Positions 1 to 10,064 are shown, numbered from the stretch's first letter. The stretch is DNA of 64,000 bases from an uncultured Pelagibacteraceae bacterium (GCA_902624455.1 CACNXQ010000004.1:44726-108725); one strand, 5' to 3'. Made by a program: numbers and translations. Notes: generated from the sequence alone by a model not told the origin.

Positions 1-1
1 T

Positions 2-742
2 AACAACACCATAGATCCTTATGATGATGTATCAACAATAAATACTGAACTTATATTATCTGATTTAGAGATAACCTTAAAATTAAAAACTAATTTTGAA
101 AAACTTAAAAAAAAAGGAGACAAAGACGCTGGAAAAAAACTTAATGCAGCTGATTTAATATTAAATCAATTGGAAGCAGGTTTGCCTGCAATTTCATGTC
201 CAAAAATAAATGAAATAATTGATGATCTTAAAGAATTTAATTTAATTACATTAAAGCCAGTCATATATGTTTGTAATGTTGATGAAAAATCTATTATAGA
301 AGGTAACAAATTTACAAAAGATCTATCTCAAAATATTAAAGAAGATATAATTTTAATTTCTGCAGAAATAGAGTCACAAATTTCTTCTCTTTCATCAGCA
401 GACCAGGCAGAATATTTAGAAAGTTTGGGTTTGAAACAGTCTGGTTTAAATAAAATAATTAAATCAGGTTATCAAACTCTTAGTTTAATCACATATTTTA
501 CATCTGGCGAACAAGAAACGAGGGCTTGGACTGTTACATCAGGATCAAAAGCTCCAGATGCAGCAGGAAAAATACACTCAGATTTTCAAAGTGGTTTTAT
601 ACGAGCAGAAACTATTTCATATGATGATTTCGTTGAATGTGACGGTGAAATTAAGGCCAAGGAACTTGGAAAAATGCGTAGTGAAGGCAAAGAATATGTA
701 GTACAAGATGGAGACGTAATGCATTTTTTATTTAATAACTAA
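2..742 (+). CDS. ychF: Redox-regulated ATPase YchF, C-terminal part (5' end outside window)
   Basis: An open frame runs into the window from its left edge and ends at TAA 740-742, giving the last 246 residues. An internal TTG at 170 is not the real start, because the frame continues upstream with the YchF-typical stretch INTELILSDLE. The final 85 or so residues form the TGS domain (LITYFTSG, ETRAWTV, GDVMHFLF). YchF/Ola1 is an Obg-family P-loop nucleotidase that prefers ATP and binds ribosomes. The G1-G4 motifs lie outside the window. gpt follows after one base, so the two are probably co-transcribed. Identification is firm. Confidence 0.95.
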   Translation, partial: NNTIDPYDDVSTINTELILSDLEITLKLKTNFEKLKKKGDKDAGKKLNAADLILNQLEAGLPAISCPKINEIIDDLKEFNLITLKPVIYVCNVDEKSIIEGNKFTKDLSQNIKEDIILISAEIESQISSLSSADQAEYLESLGLKQSGLNKIIKSGYQTLSLITYFTSGEQETRAWTVTSGSKAPDAAGKIHSDFQSGFIRAETISYDDFVECDGEIKAKELGKMRSEGKEYVVQDGDVMHFLFNN

Positions 743-743
743 T

Positions 744-1190
744 ATGGACCACAAACTAGTATTCCCTACATACGACGAAATGCATGAGAAAGCCGTAAAG
801 CTTGCTCATTTAATAAAAGATAAGAATATCAAATTTGATAAAATGGTCGTTGTCTCAAGGGGAGGTTTTGTCCCTGCATCAGTTGTTGCATATACCCTTG
901 GTATTCAGGATGTCGATATAGTATCAATCCAGAGCTATATTCATAGAGAAGCTGGTAAAGCAATTGTCCATAGGGCTCCAAAAACAGATGAAATTGTATT
1001 AGTGATTGATGACATAGTAGATAAGGGTGGAACTGCAAAAGCTCTAAAAGAATATATGCCTAATATGCACCTAGCCGTAATATATGCAAAGCCTCGAGGT
1101 TTGCCGCTAGCAGATACTTTTGTTGAAGAAATTACGCAAGAAACTTGGCCTGTCTTCCCCTGGGATGAGGAAGACAAAGCCAATCATTAA
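744..1190 (+). CDS. gpt: Xanthine/guanine phosphoribosyltransferase
   Basis: This 148-residue protein matches the short enterobacterial Gpt type. The PRPP-binding loop VLVIDDIVDKGGTA is at residues 85-98 and an SRGG segment at 38-41. The C-terminal ETWPVFPWD resembles the Gpt tail. It would convert xanthine or guanine plus PRPP into the nucleotide in the cytoplasm. It starts one base after ychF and ends three bases before the convergent purine permease gene, which suggests a joint salvage role. A distinction from hypoxanthine-type enzymes rests on overall resemblance only. Confidence 0.88.
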   Translation: MDHKLVFPTYDEMHEKAVKLAHLIKDKNIKFDKMVVVSRGGFVPASVVAYTLGIQDVDIVSIQSYIHREAGKAIVHRAPKTDEIVLVIDDIVDKGGTAKALKEYMPNMHLAVIYAKPRGLPLADTFVEEITQETWPVFPWDEEDKANH

Positions 1191-1193
1191 ATC

Positions 1194-2486
1194 CTACAAG
1201 AAGATATAGTATAAGAACGAAAGCACTCCTATTACTATCGATCCAGCATTAAGATCTGATTGCCTGCCACTTAAGGCTTTTATTATCACATAAGCAATAA
1301 AACCTAATGCAATTCCATGAGCTATACTAAATGTTAATGGCATTAAGATCGCAGCTAGTACGGCTGGTGCGTATTCTGTAACGTCATCCCATTCGATATC
1401 CCTCAAGTTTTTAAGGAAGAAAGTTGCAACAAATACTAATGCAGGAGCTGTTGCAAATGCAGGAATACTTTGAGCAAGCGGTGCTAAGAATAAACAAATA
1501 GCAAATAATGCTGCAACAGTTACTGCTGTAAGACCAGTTTTGCCTCCCTCTTTTACTCCCGCTCCTGACTCAATATATGAAGTAGTATTAGATGTACCAA
1601 CAACCGCACCAACTGTCGTAGCAACAGAGTCAGCTAAAACAGCTTTACCAATTCCGTCAACATTTCCTTCTTTATCAACTTTACCAGTTAGATTGGCTAC
1701 AGATGTTAGTGTTCCTGCAGTATCAAAAAAATCGACAAAAAGGAAAGCAAACGCAACGCCAATAAATCCAGCAGTGGCTAATAAACTAAAATCCATGGAG
1801 AAAGCGTGTACAGCTGGTGGTACAGATCCAACTACACCGTCAATTGCACTCACGCCAGTGATCCACGCAATAAGACTTACTGCTAAAATACCAATGATTA
1901 TTGAACCAGGTATTCCTCTTTTATCTAATATTGCCATTATTCCAAAACCAACAGCAGCTAACATAACAGGCATCGATGCAACATCACCAAGCGTCACGAG
2001 AGTAGCTGGGCTGTCAACAACTATTCCTGCATTTTTTAGACCGATGATAGCAAGGAACAATCCAATTCCAGCTCCCACTCCGAATTTCATACTTACAGGT
2101 ATGCTATTAATAATCCATTGCCTAGCAGGGGTTATTGAGAGTATTAAAAATACAATACCGGCCACAAATACTGCCGCCAGAGCTTGTTGGTATGTGTATC
2201 CCATTCCAAATACGACACCGAAAGCAAAAAAGGCATTTAGACCCATCCCTGGCGCAAGTGCAATCGGCCAATTGGCCCATACACCCATAATTAAACAACC
2301 AACAATCGATGCGATGATGGTTGCAACAAAAACGCCACCGAAGTCCATTCCTGTTCCTTCAGTTGAGAGAATTGCCGGGTTCACAACAATGATGTAGGCC
2401 ATCGTTAAAAACGTAGCAATGCCCGCTAATATCTCAGTTCTAACGCTTGTTTTGTGTTGACTGAGCTTAAATAAGTTTTCTAACAT
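1194..2486 (-). CDS. NCS2-family purine permease (AzgA/GhxP type)
   Basis: This 430-residue, very hydrophobic protein looks like a 12-14 helix nucleobase:proton symporter of the AzgA subgroup of NCS2. Recognisable segments are TEILAGIATFLTMAYIIVVNP near the N-terminus, PGMGLNAFFAF around residue 80 and a conserved SYIESGAG motif near residue 300. The subgroup usually carries guanine, hypoxanthine or adenine across the inner membrane. It faces gpt, which could phosphoribosylate the imported base. A ribosome-binding site (GGAGG) lies just upstream of the ATG at 2486. Exact substrate is not readable from sequence. Confidence 0.88.
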   Translation of the reverse strand: MLENLFKLSQHKTSVRTEILAGIATFLTMAYIIVVNPAILSTEGTGMDFGGVFVATIIASIVGCLIMGVWANWPIALAPGMGLNAFFAFGVVFGMGYTYQQALAAVFVAGIVFLILSITPARQWIINSIPVSMKFGVGAGIGLFLAIIGLKNAGIVVDSPATLVTLGDVASMPVMLAAVGFGIMAILDKRGIPGSIIIGILAVSLIAWITGVSAIDGVVGSVPPAVHAFSMDFSLLATAGFIGVAFAFLFVDFFDTAGTLTSVANLTGKVDKEGNVDGIGKAVLADSVATTVGAVVGTSNTTSYIESGAGVKEGGKTGLTAVTVAALFAICLFLAPLAQSIPAFATAPALVFVATFFLKNLRDIEWDDVTEYAPAVLAAILMPLTFSIAHGIALGFIAYVIIKALSGRQSDLNAGSIVIGVLSFLYYIFL

Positions 2487-2619
2487 TTATATCCTCCATA
2501 GATTTGCTCAATTATATCACTTATTGAGTTGAGTTCAGAAAAATTAGTAATCAATAAAATCAGAATTGATAATTGACTTAAAATTTAATTATTAAATTAT
2601 TGAAATGATTAGAGATAAG

Positions 2620-3396
2620 TTAACGGCTCTCACGCCATATTTGTTTGTTAGTAAAGTATAATAAGAATGAAAGTATAAGAAGATATGCAATAACCTTAAA
2701 ACCGATTCTTTTTCTAGCTTCCAATTTAGGTTCTGCGGCCCATGTCAAAAATGAAGTAACGTCGTATGCCATTTGTTCAGGCGTTGATACTGTGCCATCA
2801 GTATACTCAACAGCGCCGTCATATAGAAGTTGTGGCATGGCAATTTTTTGGCCTTTAGCATAAATATTATAGTAAACTCCATCGTCTAACTTCATATCAC
2901 TTGGAGGCTCCTCATATCCAAGCAGAAGAGAATAAAGATAATCTGCTCCACCAGGTCGAGCCTTAACCATTACTGATAAATCTGGAGGGTATGCGCCACC
3001 ATTGGCAGCTCTTCCTTGTTGCTCATTTTCCCAAGGGCTTACAAACTTGTCAGATAATATTGCAGGGCGTAAAAACATTTCACCGTCTTCATTAGGACCA
3101 TCTTTTACCTCAAATTGAGCAGCCATGGCTTTTGCTTGAGCTTCTGAAAATTCAGGACCACCGTCTTCTACTAAATTTCTATAACTCAAATAATCCATTG
3201 AATGACATCCTGCACAAACTTCCGTATAGACTTGATAACCACGTTGAAGAGAAGCCCTCTCAAAAGTTCCGAGAGGTCCTTCGAAAGACCAATATGGATG
3301 AAGAGGTTCTTTAAGCTCACCTGCAGCATGTGAATTGACTGAAAAGATAAGAGAAACAAAGATTGGAAATATTGCTAACTTAAAAAGAAATTTCAT
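2620..3396 (-). CDS. petC: Cytochrome c1 of the bc1 complex
   Basis: This 258-residue protein has an N-terminal export signal (residues 1-24, ending near SHA-AG), the haem-c attachment motif CAGCH at 61-65, a likely axial Met in GQKIAMPQLL, and a C-terminal membrane anchor followed by KQIWRESR. It passes electrons from the Rieske centre to soluble cytochrome c on the periplasmic side. It is the last gene of petA-petB-petC, three bases after petB. It is an independent c1 gene, unlike the fused petBC of some rhizobia. No terminator is evident in the 133 bases between it and the next gene downstream. Confidence 0.96.
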   Translation of the reverse strand: MKFLFKLAIFPIFVSLIFSVNSHAAGELKEPLHPYWSFEGPLGTFERASLQRGYQVYTEVCAGCHSMDYLSYRNLVEDGGPEFSEAQAKAMAAQFEVKDGPNEDGEMFLRPAILSDKFVSPWENEQQGRAANGGAYPPDLSVMVKARPGGADYLYSLLLGYEEPPSDMKLDDGVYYNIYAKGQKIAMPQLLYDGAVEYTDGTVSTPEQMAYDVTSFLTWAAEPKLEARKRIGFKVIAYLLILSFLLYFTNKQIWRESR

Positions 3397-3399
3397 AGA

Positions 3400-4674
3400 T
3401 TATTTATAAACAAAATCTCCTGTAACCGCAGAACCGTTTTCTTTTTGCTTTTGTTCTTCTTTGGTAAGAACTGGTTCACTAATACTTTTTGGCAAAGGCT
3501 TTGTCTTTTCAAAAAACCCAAGTAGCGGCATCACTATAATAAAGTGCATGAAGTAATAAGCCGTTGCTATTCTTCCAACAATTAAATAAATGCCAGAGGA
3601 CACTTGTGAACCAAGATAACCTAACAAGATTACATCGGCGATAAACAACCAGTAAAATTGTTTGTATAGAGGTCTGTATTTTGCGGAACGAACTTTAGAA
3701 GTGTCTAACCAAGGCAAAAAGGCAAGAATTGCGATGGCTGAAACCATCAAAATTACGCCACCTAACTTATCGGGCACAGATCTCAATATCGCATAAAAGG
3801 GTAAAAAATACCATTCAGGCACAATATGCTCAGGAGTCTGAAGAGGGTTAGCTGGTATGTAGTTGTCTGAGTGACCTAAAATATTTGGAACAAAAAATAC
3901 AAATCCAGCAAATATAATCATGAATACCATTAAAGCAAAGGCATCTTTGATCACATAATGTGGATGGAAAGGAACGGTATCTTGAGAACCTTTTACGACA
4001 TCAATACCTTCAGGATTATTGTTACCTGGTACATGCAAGGCCCAAACGTGAAGTACAACAAGTGCAAATATTAAAAAAGGCATAAGATAGTGAAGCGTGA
4101 AAAATCTGGTTAATAATGGGCTGTCGACTGAATAGCCACCCCATAACCACGTGGTGATTGCATCACCAAAAAAAGGTATTGCGCTAAATAAATTTGTTAT
4201 AACTGTTGCTCCCCAGAAACTCATTTGGCCCCAAGGAAGAACATAGCCCATGAATGCTGTAGCAATCATCAACAGGAAAATAAATACTCCTATTATCCAA
4301 ATTAATTCTCTTGGCTCTTTATATGATCCGTAAAAGAGAGATCTTGCCATATGAATATAAACAGCCATAAAGAACAGCGATGCACCGTTGGCGTGAATAT
4401 ATCTAAGGAGCCAACCATAATTGACATCTCTCATTATATGTTCAACACTTTGAAAAGCTAAATCAGCATCAGCAACATAATGCATTGCTAGAACGAGGCC
4501 TGTAACGATTTGAGTTAAAAGACAGAAAGTAAGTATGCCTCCAAAAGTCCACCAGTAATTTAAATTTTTTGGAGTTGGATAAGGTAACATATGTCCATAA
4601 ATTAGATCTAGTAGAGGTAAACGATCATTAAACCATTTTCCAACTGCACTGCTAGGTTTGTAATCTGAACTCAT
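3400..4674 (-). CDS. petB: Cytochrome b of the bc1 complex
   Basis: This 424-residue multi-helix protein is full-length cytochrome b, with the N-terminal haem-binding half ([39 protein letters not shown]) and the C-terminal half including the Qo-site [14 protein letters not shown]. Paired His ligands for haems bL and bH sit in helices B and D. It oxidises ubiquinol at Qo and reduces quinone at Qi. It lies between petA (5 bases upstream) and petC (3 bases downstream) on the reverse strand. The C-terminal tail after residue 400 is charged and rich in Lys. Confidence 0.97.
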   Translation of the reverse strand: MSSDYKPSSAVGKWFNDRLPLLDLIYGHMLPYPTPKNLNYWWTFGGILTFCLLTQIVTGLVLAMHYVADADLAFQSVEHIMRDVNYGWLLRYIHANGASLFFMAVYIHMARSLFYGSYKEPRELIWIIGVFIFLLMIATAFMGYVLPWGQMSFWGATVITNLFSAIPFFGDAITTWLWGGYSVDSPLLTRFFTLHYLMPFLIFALVVLHVWALHVPGNNNPEGIDVVKGSQDTVPFHPHYVIKDAFALMVFMIIFAGFVFFVPNILGHSDNYIPANPLQTPEHIVPEWYFLPFYAILRSVPDKLGGVILMVSAIAILAFLPWLDTSKVRSAKYRPLYKQFYWLFIADVILLGYLGSQVSSGIYLIVGRIATAYYFMHFIIVMPLLGFFEKTKPLPKSISEPVLTKEEQKQKENGSAVTGDFVYK

Positions 4675-4679
4675 ATTTT

Positions 4680-5189
4680 CTATCCAATCTTAATAGTATT
4701 ATCATTTAAAAAAACGTACTCCGGTATTTCTAAATTAGTTGGTGCGGGACCTTTTCTAATTCTTCCGGACGTATCATAGTGAGAACCATGACAAGGACAG
4801 TACCAACCATTATAGTCACCTTTTTGCCCAAGTGGTATGCAACCAAGATGTGTACAAACACCAACCATAACTAACCACTCGGGATTTTGAACTCTTTCTG
4901 TATCATCTTCAGGGTCTGGCAAATCTGTTATGGCAACTTTTTGCGCTTCAGTAATTTCTTCCTTGGTTCTTCTTCTAATAAAAACAGGCTTACCTCTCCA
5001 TAAAATTGTTATACTTTGTCCTGGAACAATCGGTCTTAAGTCAACTTCAGTTGATGCAAGCGCCTTTACTGATGCATCTGGGTTCATCTGAGTAATGAAT
5101 GGCCATGCAACAGCTCCAGCTCCAGCAGCTGAAAATGCACCCGTAGTAATGTACAAGAAATTCCTCCTTGTTACCTTTTTTTCTCCCAC
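4680..5189 (-). CDS. petA: Rieske iron-sulfur subunit of the bc1 complex
   Basis: This 169-residue protein has an N-terminal Tat-like signal anchor ([11 protein letters not shown] followed by a hydrophobic Ala/Gly stretch) and the two Rieske [2Fe-2S] boxes, CTHLGC at 112-117 and CPCHGSH at 131-137. The start is GTG at 5189, preceded by AAGGAT as ribosome-binding site; the translation fits the family length. It is the first gene of the pet operon and is divergent from trmL. The mature domain would sit in the periplasm and shuttle electrons from ubiquinol to cytochrome c1. Confidence 0.96.
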   Translation of the reverse strand: MGEKKVTRRNFLYITTGAFSAAGAGAVAWPFITQMNPDASVKALASTEVDLRPIVPGQSITILWRGKPVFIRRRTKEEITEAQKVAITDLPDPEDDTERVQNPEWLVMVGVCTHLGCIPLGQKGDYNGWYCPCHGSHYDTSGRIRKGPAPTNLEIPEYVFLNDNTIKIG

Positions 5190-5249
5190 TTAAGTATCCA
5201 TCCTTTTAATAGCTAATATACTAATAAATATTGCTTTTTTAAGGAAAAA

Positions 5250-5280
5250 AACATAACAAACGTCTCAAAAATTGTGTCAA
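5250..5280 (-). promoter_or_regulatory. Possible sigma70-type promoter for petABC
   Basis: Reading the reverse strand, a perfect TTGACA lies at 5280-5275 and a weaker TATGTT at 5255-5250, with a long 19-base spacer (18 if TTATGT is used). It is placed about 60 bases upstream of the petA GTG in the 135-base gap to trmL. This is a by-eye match only, and the spacer is not ideal. Confidence 0.35.
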
Positions 5281-5324
5281 GATGACGCATATTTCTAAAG
5301 AATTAAATTAATCATTATAAAAAA

Positions 5325-5780
5325 ATGAATTTAGCAATATTTCAGCCAGACATTCCTCAAAATACTGGATCAATGATTCGCATTTGCTCGTGCTTTAATG
5401 TAGACATCGATATCATACACCCATCGTCATTTCCTTTGGATGATAAATCTCTTAATCGTGTTTCAATGGATTACAAGGAATTAGTAAACATCAGACAGCA
5501 TGATAGCTGGGAAGATTATAAAAGGAATAAAACATCCAGATTAATTCTTCTTTCCACAAAAGGAAGGAAATCGTATTTAGATTTTAAGTTTAGAACCGAC
5601 GATAATTTAATAGTTGGGAGAGAGAGTGCTGGCGTACCCGACTATGTTCATGAGTCAGCTGATGAAATATTAAAAATTCCAATGAATTCTCTAGCAAGGT
5701 CTCTAAATGTTGCAGTTTCATCGGCAATTGTTATATCAGAGGCCGCAAGGCAGATAGGATTAATTGATGAGACAAAATAA
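5325..5780 (+). CDS. trmL: tRNA (cytidine(34)-2'-O)-methyltransferase
   Basis: This 151-residue protein is a minimal SPOUT methyltransferase without an extra RNA-binding domain, as is usual for TrmL/YibK. Family motifs are PDIPQNTGSMIR near residue 10, GRESAGVP near 98-105, and the knot-forming MNSLARSLNVAVS near 119-131. It would methylate the wobble base of tRNA-Leu species. Its 3' end overlaps the hemF start region by 14 bases, so trmL, hemF and greA likely form one transcript. Confidence 0.92.
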   Translation: MNLAIFQPDIPQNTGSMIRICSCFNVDIDIIHPSSFPLDDKSLNRVSMDYKELVNIRQHDSWEDYKRNKTSRLILLSTKGRKSYLDFKFRTDDNLIVGRESAGVPDYVHESADEILKIPMNSLARSLNVAVSSAIVISEAARQIGLIDETK

Positions 5781-6570
5781 AATAAAATGTAAAAAATGGT
5801 TTAAAGAGCTTCAGAACGAACTCTGCAAAACGATTGAGAATATCGAGAGAGACTTTGGTTCAAAAGCAAAGTTCAAATCTCACAAATGGAAAAAAGGGGA
5901 ATTTAGAATTATCAATGGAGATGTAATTGAAAAAGGTGGAATTGCCTTTTCAAACGTGACTGGAAAATTTCCAAAACATTTTGCTCACGAAATACCTGGT
6001 ACAAAGAAAAGTAGAAATTTTTGGTCTTCTGGAGTCTCCGTAATTTTACACCCAAAAAATCCGAAAGTTCCAGCCCTTCACTTTAATACGAGACATATCA
6101 TTACTGGTAAAAGTTGGTTTGGAGGGGGCATTGATGCAACTCCAAGTTTTAAAAATAGAAACATGGAAACTCAATTTCACAACAAACTAAGAACAATGTG
6201 TGATATTCATGATAAAAAATATTACAGAAAATATAAAAAATGGTGTGATGAATATTTTTTCCTTCCACATAGAAATGAAATAAGGGGCATAGGCGGTATT
6301 TTTTTTGATTATCTTATGAATGATTGGGATAAAGATTTTGAATTTATAAAAGATACTGGTTCAACATTTAATTCGCTTGTAAATACAATTGTACGAGAAC
6401 AAAATAAAAAAAAGTGGACTAAAAAAAATAAGGAAACTCAACTATTAAAAAGAGGACGATATGTTGAATACAATTTATTGTATGACAGAGGTACAAAATT
6501 TGGATTAAATAGTGGTGGTAATATTGATGCAATATTGATGTCAATGCCACCAAACGCTAAGTGGGATTAA
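5767..6570 (+). CDS. hemF: Oxygen-dependent coproporphyrinogen III oxidase
   Basis: I choose ATG 5767 rather than the TTG at 5764, giving 267 residues, somewhat shorter than the roughly 300 of E. coli HemF. Conserved blocks are [54 protein letters not shown] and the C-terminal SMPPNAKWD. It converts coproporphyrinogen III to protoporphyrinogen IX using O2 in haem biosynthesis, consistent with an aerobic cell. It overlaps the end of trmL and is two bases from greA. Confidence 0.95.
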   Translation: MRQNKIKCKKWFKELQNELCKTIENIERDFGSKAKFKSHKWKKGEFRIINGDVIEKGGIAFSNVTGKFPKHFAHEIPGTKKSRNFWSSGVSVILHPKNPKVPALHFNTRHIITGKSWFGGGIDATPSFKNRNMETQFHNKLRTMCDIHDKKYYRKYKKWCDEYFFLPHRNEIRGIGGIFFDYLMNDWDKDFEFIKDTGSTFNSLVNTIVREQNKKKWTKKNKETQLLKRGRYVEYNLLYDRGTKFGLNSGGNIDAILMSMPPNAKWD

Positions 6571-6572
6571 AT

Positions 6573-7052
6573 ATGGAAACTGAGCCAATAACAGTAGAGG
6601 GTGCCAAAAAACTCCAGGATGAGCTGAGTGATTTAATAAACAATAAACGGCAAAAAGTAATTCAGGCAATTGCTGAAGCAAGGGAACATGGAGACCTAAA
6701 AGAAAATGCAGAGTATCATGCTGCAAAAGAAGAGCAAGGTCACATCGAAGGCAGGATACAACAGATTCAAGCTATGTTGGCAAATGCAGAAATTATTGAC
6801 GTATCAAAATTAGATAAAAGTAGCCTTAAAGTAGTTTTCGGATCAACTATTAACGTCACGGACCTTGATGACGATAATAAAATAAAATTTAAAATTGTTG
6901 GCGATGATGAAGCAGATATTGAACAAAATTTAATTTCTTATAAATCTCCTGTAGCAAGAGCTCTTATAGGCAAAACTAAAGGAGATTTTGTGACTGTTAC
7001 AACACCAAAAGGTGAAAAAAGTTATGAAATTACAAAAGTTATATATAAATAG
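6573..7052 (+). CDS. greA: Transcription elongation factor GreA
   Basis: The frame could open at GTG 6561, but ATG 6573 gives 159 residues, the normal GreA size, and the expected N-terminus [18 protein letters not shown]. The N-terminal antiparallel coiled coil (residues about 1-78, with [19 protein letters not shown] at its tip region) inserts into the RNA polymerase secondary channel; the C-terminal globular domain ends with [15 protein letters not shown]. It stimulates cleavage of backtracked transcripts. It lies two bases after hemF and ends two bases before the convergent CCA transferase gene. Confidence 0.96.
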   Translation: METEPITVEGAKKLQDELSDLINNKRQKVIQAIAEAREHGDLKENAEYHAAKEEQGHIEGRIQQIQAMLANAEIIDVSKLDKSSLKVVFGSTINVTDLDDDNKIKFKIVGDDEADIEQNLISYKSPVARALIGKTKGDFVTVTTPKGEKSYEITKVIYK

Positions 7053-7054
7053 AA

Positions 7055-8275
7055 CTATTTTCTTGCCTGTACTACAGCTTTAAGCCTTTCTATCAAAGAA
7101 AACTTATCATCAATAAATCCATTTTCAGCCCACCAATCTTCAACTTCTGTAAGTATCTCTCCCACTAATGGACCCTCACTTACTCCCATACCAATTACAT
7201 CTCTTGCTTCTAAATCAAATTTTGGCTTTTCAAATGTGTTGGCAACTTCGCATAGTGATCTCCAATTAACTTCATTCTTTGGGTTAGGATCATTAACCCA
7301 ATTTAATATGACTTCATCCTGAAATCTTGAAACACCAAGTTTATACAAAAGCAACCTGGCTTCCTGCATAGATAAGTAAGATACTATTTTTTTATTTAAT
7401 TGAGAGTAAGATGATAACTCTGTGGACTCGCTCTTTGTAAGAGTATATTTACTAATAAAATTGTTTATTTTTTCTTGATCGTTATTAAGAAGCACACTTA
7501 ATCTAAAAATATGATTAATTGGATATTTAATTTTTGTTTCAACGGAAATTAAAATATCAAAACTTTGACTTAACGAACAATTACAAAAATGTTCTTTTAA
7601 TATACCTACCTCTTGCATTTCCTTTAGTGCATTTGATGGATCTTCAGATTTTAATAATCCACTAAACTCATGCCATAATCTCTCGTTTGAAATAACATCA
7701 AGTTTTTTATGATGATTTTTAAAAATTTCTAAAATCTCTTTATTGTCGTTCATGAGTTGCATCATAGCCGAAAATCTAAAAAATCTCATTATTCTTAAGT
7801 AATCTTCTGAGACTCTTTTTTCAGGATCTCCTATAAATCGAATTCTACGATTATTTATGTCATCAAAGCCACCATGAAAATCATAAAATTTCCCAAATTT
7901 ATCAAGATATAGAGCATTTATAGTAAAATCTCTTCTAGCCGCATCTTCCTCCATATCTTCTGAAAAATCTACATCAGCATGTCTTCCGTCAGTTTTTAAA
8001 TCCTTACGGAATGAGGTTATTTCAAATTTTCTGTTATTAATTACAGCAGTAACGGTTCCATGTTTTAAACCAATGTCTACGTGTTTAATTTTATTTTTTT
8101 CTAAAATTTCTATTACTTCGTTTGGTTTAAATTTCGTAGCAAAATCAATATCACTCGTTTTTTTATCTAGTATCGCATCACGAACACAACCACCGACTAA
8201 AAATAGTTTTTCTTCAAAGATATCAAGCAATGTGATCACTTCGGGATCGTTTAATATGTGTTCAAATTTATCCAT
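7055..8275 (-). CDS. cca: CCA tRNA nucleotidyltransferase / poly(A) polymerase family
   Basis: This 406-residue protein is a class II nucleotidyltransferase. The head domain shows LVGGCVRDAILD (residues 26-37) and the metal-binding SDIDFA (D42, D44), followed by FRKDLKTDGRHADVDF, EEDAARRDFTINAL and RIMRFFRFSAM. The C-terminal half is alpha-helical. It adds or repairs the 3' CCA of tRNAs. All four tRNA genes in this window already encode CCA, so its role here may be mainly repair. It is the last gene of the GNAT-DUF1285-Nudix-cca reverse-strand set. A pure poly(A) polymerase cannot be excluded. Confidence 0.92.
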   Translation of the reverse strand: MDKFEHILNDPEVITLLDIFEEKLFLVGGCVRDAILDKKTSDIDFATKFKPNEVIEILEKNKIKHVDIGLKHGTVTAVINNRKFEITSFRKDLKTDGRHADVDFSEDMEEDAARRDFTINALYLDKFGKFYDFHGGFDDINNRRIRFIGDPEKRVSEDYLRIMRFFRFSAMMQLMNDNKEILEIFKNHHKKLDVISNERLWHEFSGLLKSEDPSNALKEMQEVGILKEHFCNCSLSQSFDILISVETKIKYPINHIFRLSVLLNNDQEKINNFISKYTLTKSESTELSSYSQLNKKIVSYLSMQEARLLLYKLGVSRFQDEVILNWVNDPNPKNEVNWRSLCEVANTFEKPKFDLEARDVIGMGVSEGPLVGEILTEVEDWWAENGFIDDKFSLIERLKAVVQARK

Positions 8276-8279
8276 GAAT

Positions 8280-8927
8280 TTATTGAATTTTTCCTTTTAA
8301 AATATCATACAAGTTCATAAGCATACCAGCTGTTGCTCCCCATATCTTGTAATCTCTATATGGAATTACATAGTAATCATAATCAAATTTAATACCATTT
8401 TTAGAGTATGATGCACTCTCTTTGTAGTGATTTTTATCATTTAAAAGGTAACTTATTGGCAAAAAGAATATTTCTTCAACTTCATTAATGCTTAATTTAA
8501 ATGAATTTATTGTATCAATAATAGATACGATAGGCATAATTCTGTATCCTGTTCCAGTTATGTAGACATCAAGGTTTCCAATAACCTTAATATCGTCTCT
8601 CTTAATGCCAACTTCTTCGTAAGTTTCTCTTATTGCTGTTTCAATAGGGTCTTTGTCAAGAGAGTCTATTTTACCTCCTGGAAAACTAATTTGTCCTGCA
8701 TGATCTTTTAGTTTTTCTGGTCGTTTAGTGAGTAATATTTTTGGCTCAGGTTGAAGAATGATCGGAATTAAAACTGCAGACGGAGTGAGGTTTGATTTTT
8801 GTAAGTTTTCTAACGCTTTAGGGTTGTGGAATCTAGTTAGAGTTTCTTCAGTTAAAGCTTTAAAACGTTGATGTGTAATTTTTTCATTTTGATGAAAAAG
8901 CTTTGAAAGAGATTCTTCAGTTAACAT
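8280..8927 (-). CDS. Nudix hydrolase, CoA-pyrophosphatase-like
   Basis: This 215-residue protein carries a Nudix box beginning GGKIDSLDKDPIETAIRE and ending EEVG at residue 107, preceded by the UPF0035-type segment LLTKRPEKLKDHAGQISFPGG, which marks enzymes that split CoA or related nucleotides. The product would be 4'-phosphopantetheine plus ADP. It sits between DUF1285 (directly upstream) and cca (4 bases downstream), an arrangement widely kept in Alphaproteobacteria. Substrate assignment rests on the family motif. Confidence 0.88.
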   Translation of the reverse strand: MLTEESLSKLFHQNEKITHQRFKALTEETLTRFHNPKALENLQKSNLTPSAVLIPIILQPEPKILLTKRPEKLKDHAGQISFPGGKIDSLDKDPIETAIRETYEEVGIKRDDIKVIGNLDVYITGTGYRIMPIVSIIDTINSFKLSINEVEEIFFLPISYLLNDKNHYKESASYSKNGIKFDYDYYVIPYRDYKIWGATAGMLMNLYDILKGKIQ

Positions 8928-9503
8928 CTATTTTATCTCAAACATTTTAAATATCTCATTATTACTTTCTATGGTTAAGAAATTTTTATCTTCTATGGTT
9001 CTTTCTTGAGCATATTCAATTAGTTCGTAATAAACAGATCTTGATATAAGCCCCCTTAAATTGTTTCTAACAAGCATGTATGGTAAAGGCTCATTTTTAT
9101 CATTTACTTCAATCGATATTGGATTTTTTTTTGTTAGGATAATTTCATCTTGAAGTGACGTATAGAATATTAGAGAAGTTTTATTTTCTTTTTTTAATTT
9201 ATCCATTGATACAATCAAAAAAGGAGTATCCTCAACTTGTATTCTAACTTTTTCTACAGGAGTTACTAAATAATATTCGCCATCAGAATCTAATCTTAAA
9301 ATTGTTGAAAACAATCGTACCATCGCAGGTCTTTTAATTTCAGTGCCCATATACATCCACCTACCATCACGCAAAATCTTTAAGTCTATATCACCACAAA
9401 ATGGAGGGTTCCATTTATCTACAGGAGGTAATCCTTTTTTTCCAGATTTGCTAAATCCATAAACAGTCTCAATTCCTTTCAAATTTATTTTATTGTCACT
9501 CAT
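8928..9503 (-). CDS. DUF1285 family protein
   Basis: This 191-residue soluble protein matches DUF1285 through the block GLPPVDKWNPPFCGDIDLKI, RDGRWMYMGTEIKRPAMVRLF and the region EYYLVTPVEKVRIQVEDTPF. The function of the family is not established. No signal peptide or membrane segment is visible. It abuts the GNAT gene upstream and the Nudix gene downstream on the same strand; conserved linkage to Nudix and CCA genes hints at a nucleotide or RNA-related role, but this is only inference. Confidence 0.85.
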   Translation of the reverse strand: MSDNKINLKGIETVYGFSKSGKKGLPPVDKWNPPFCGDIDLKILRDGRWMYMGTEIKRPAMVRLFSTILRLDSDGEYYLVTPVEKVRIQVEDTPFLIVSMDKLKKENKTSLIFYTSLQDEIILTKKNPISIEVNDKNEPLPYMLVRNNLRGLISRSVYYELIEYAQERTIEDKNFLTIESNNEIFKMFEIK

Positions 9504-9992
9504 CTATGAAAAAATAATTTCCCCCATATCTTTTAGTTTCATTTCAGATTTATTTATTTTTATAAGAACTCTGTTTTTATTAACTGGTCCATAAAAAACA
9601 AAATTATTGTCTAATTTATTGAATCCAAATTCTTTATAATAATCATATTCGCCGACAACAATTATGAAGTAAATTTGACTATTAATAGTTATTTTATCTA
9701 ACGAATACTTTACAAGTTTTTTTCCATATCCTTTACCAACTTGATTTGGTTCAACAGCCAATGGTCCTAATAAAAGTCCAGTATAGGAATTATTCATAAG
9801 TGTTTCACAAAAACTTATACTAGCTAGAATTTTACCGTTTAATGAATAAACGTATGAATAATCATCAATATATGGCTTATTTTCTCTTAATCTGTATACA
9901 GATCTTGCATATCTTCCTGGCCCAAAAGTTTTATTGAGTAAATTTTCAATTGTACCATTATCGCTTTGAATTTTTTTTCTAATATCACTCAT
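9504..9992 (-). CDS. GNAT family N-acetyltransferase (YhbS-like)
   Basis: This 162-residue protein shows the GNAT acetyl-CoA binding pattern in LLLGPLAVEPNQVGKGYGKKLVKYSL (motif A with Q/R-x-x-G-x-G/A as QVGKGYG), followed by YDYYKEFGFNKLDNN typical of the YhbS branch. The acceptor substrate is unknown. It is the first gene of a reverse-strand run with DUF1285, Nudix and cca, and is divergent from the MaoC gene. Confidence 0.82.
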   Translation of the reverse strand: MSDIRKKIQSDNGTIENLLNKTFGPGRYARSVYRLRENKPYIDDYSYVYSLNGKILASISFCETLMNNSYTGLLLGPLAVEPNQVGKGYGKKLVKYSLDKITINSQIYFIIVVGEYDYYKEFGFNKLDNNFVFYGPVNKNRVLIKINKSEMKLKDMGEIIFS

Positions 9993-10064
9993 AAGTTCTG
10001 TGCAATTTCTACATTATTGTCTATGATTTTACCCTAAAAAGAATTTAAATTGGGAGAAATTTTT

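Noticed and set aside
1540..2397. A 285-codon open frame antisense to the purine permease gene
   Set aside because: It lies entirely inside a well-recognised permease gene on the other strand, has a Pro/Thr/Ile-rich composition typical of the reverse reading of membrane-helix codons, and resembles no family.
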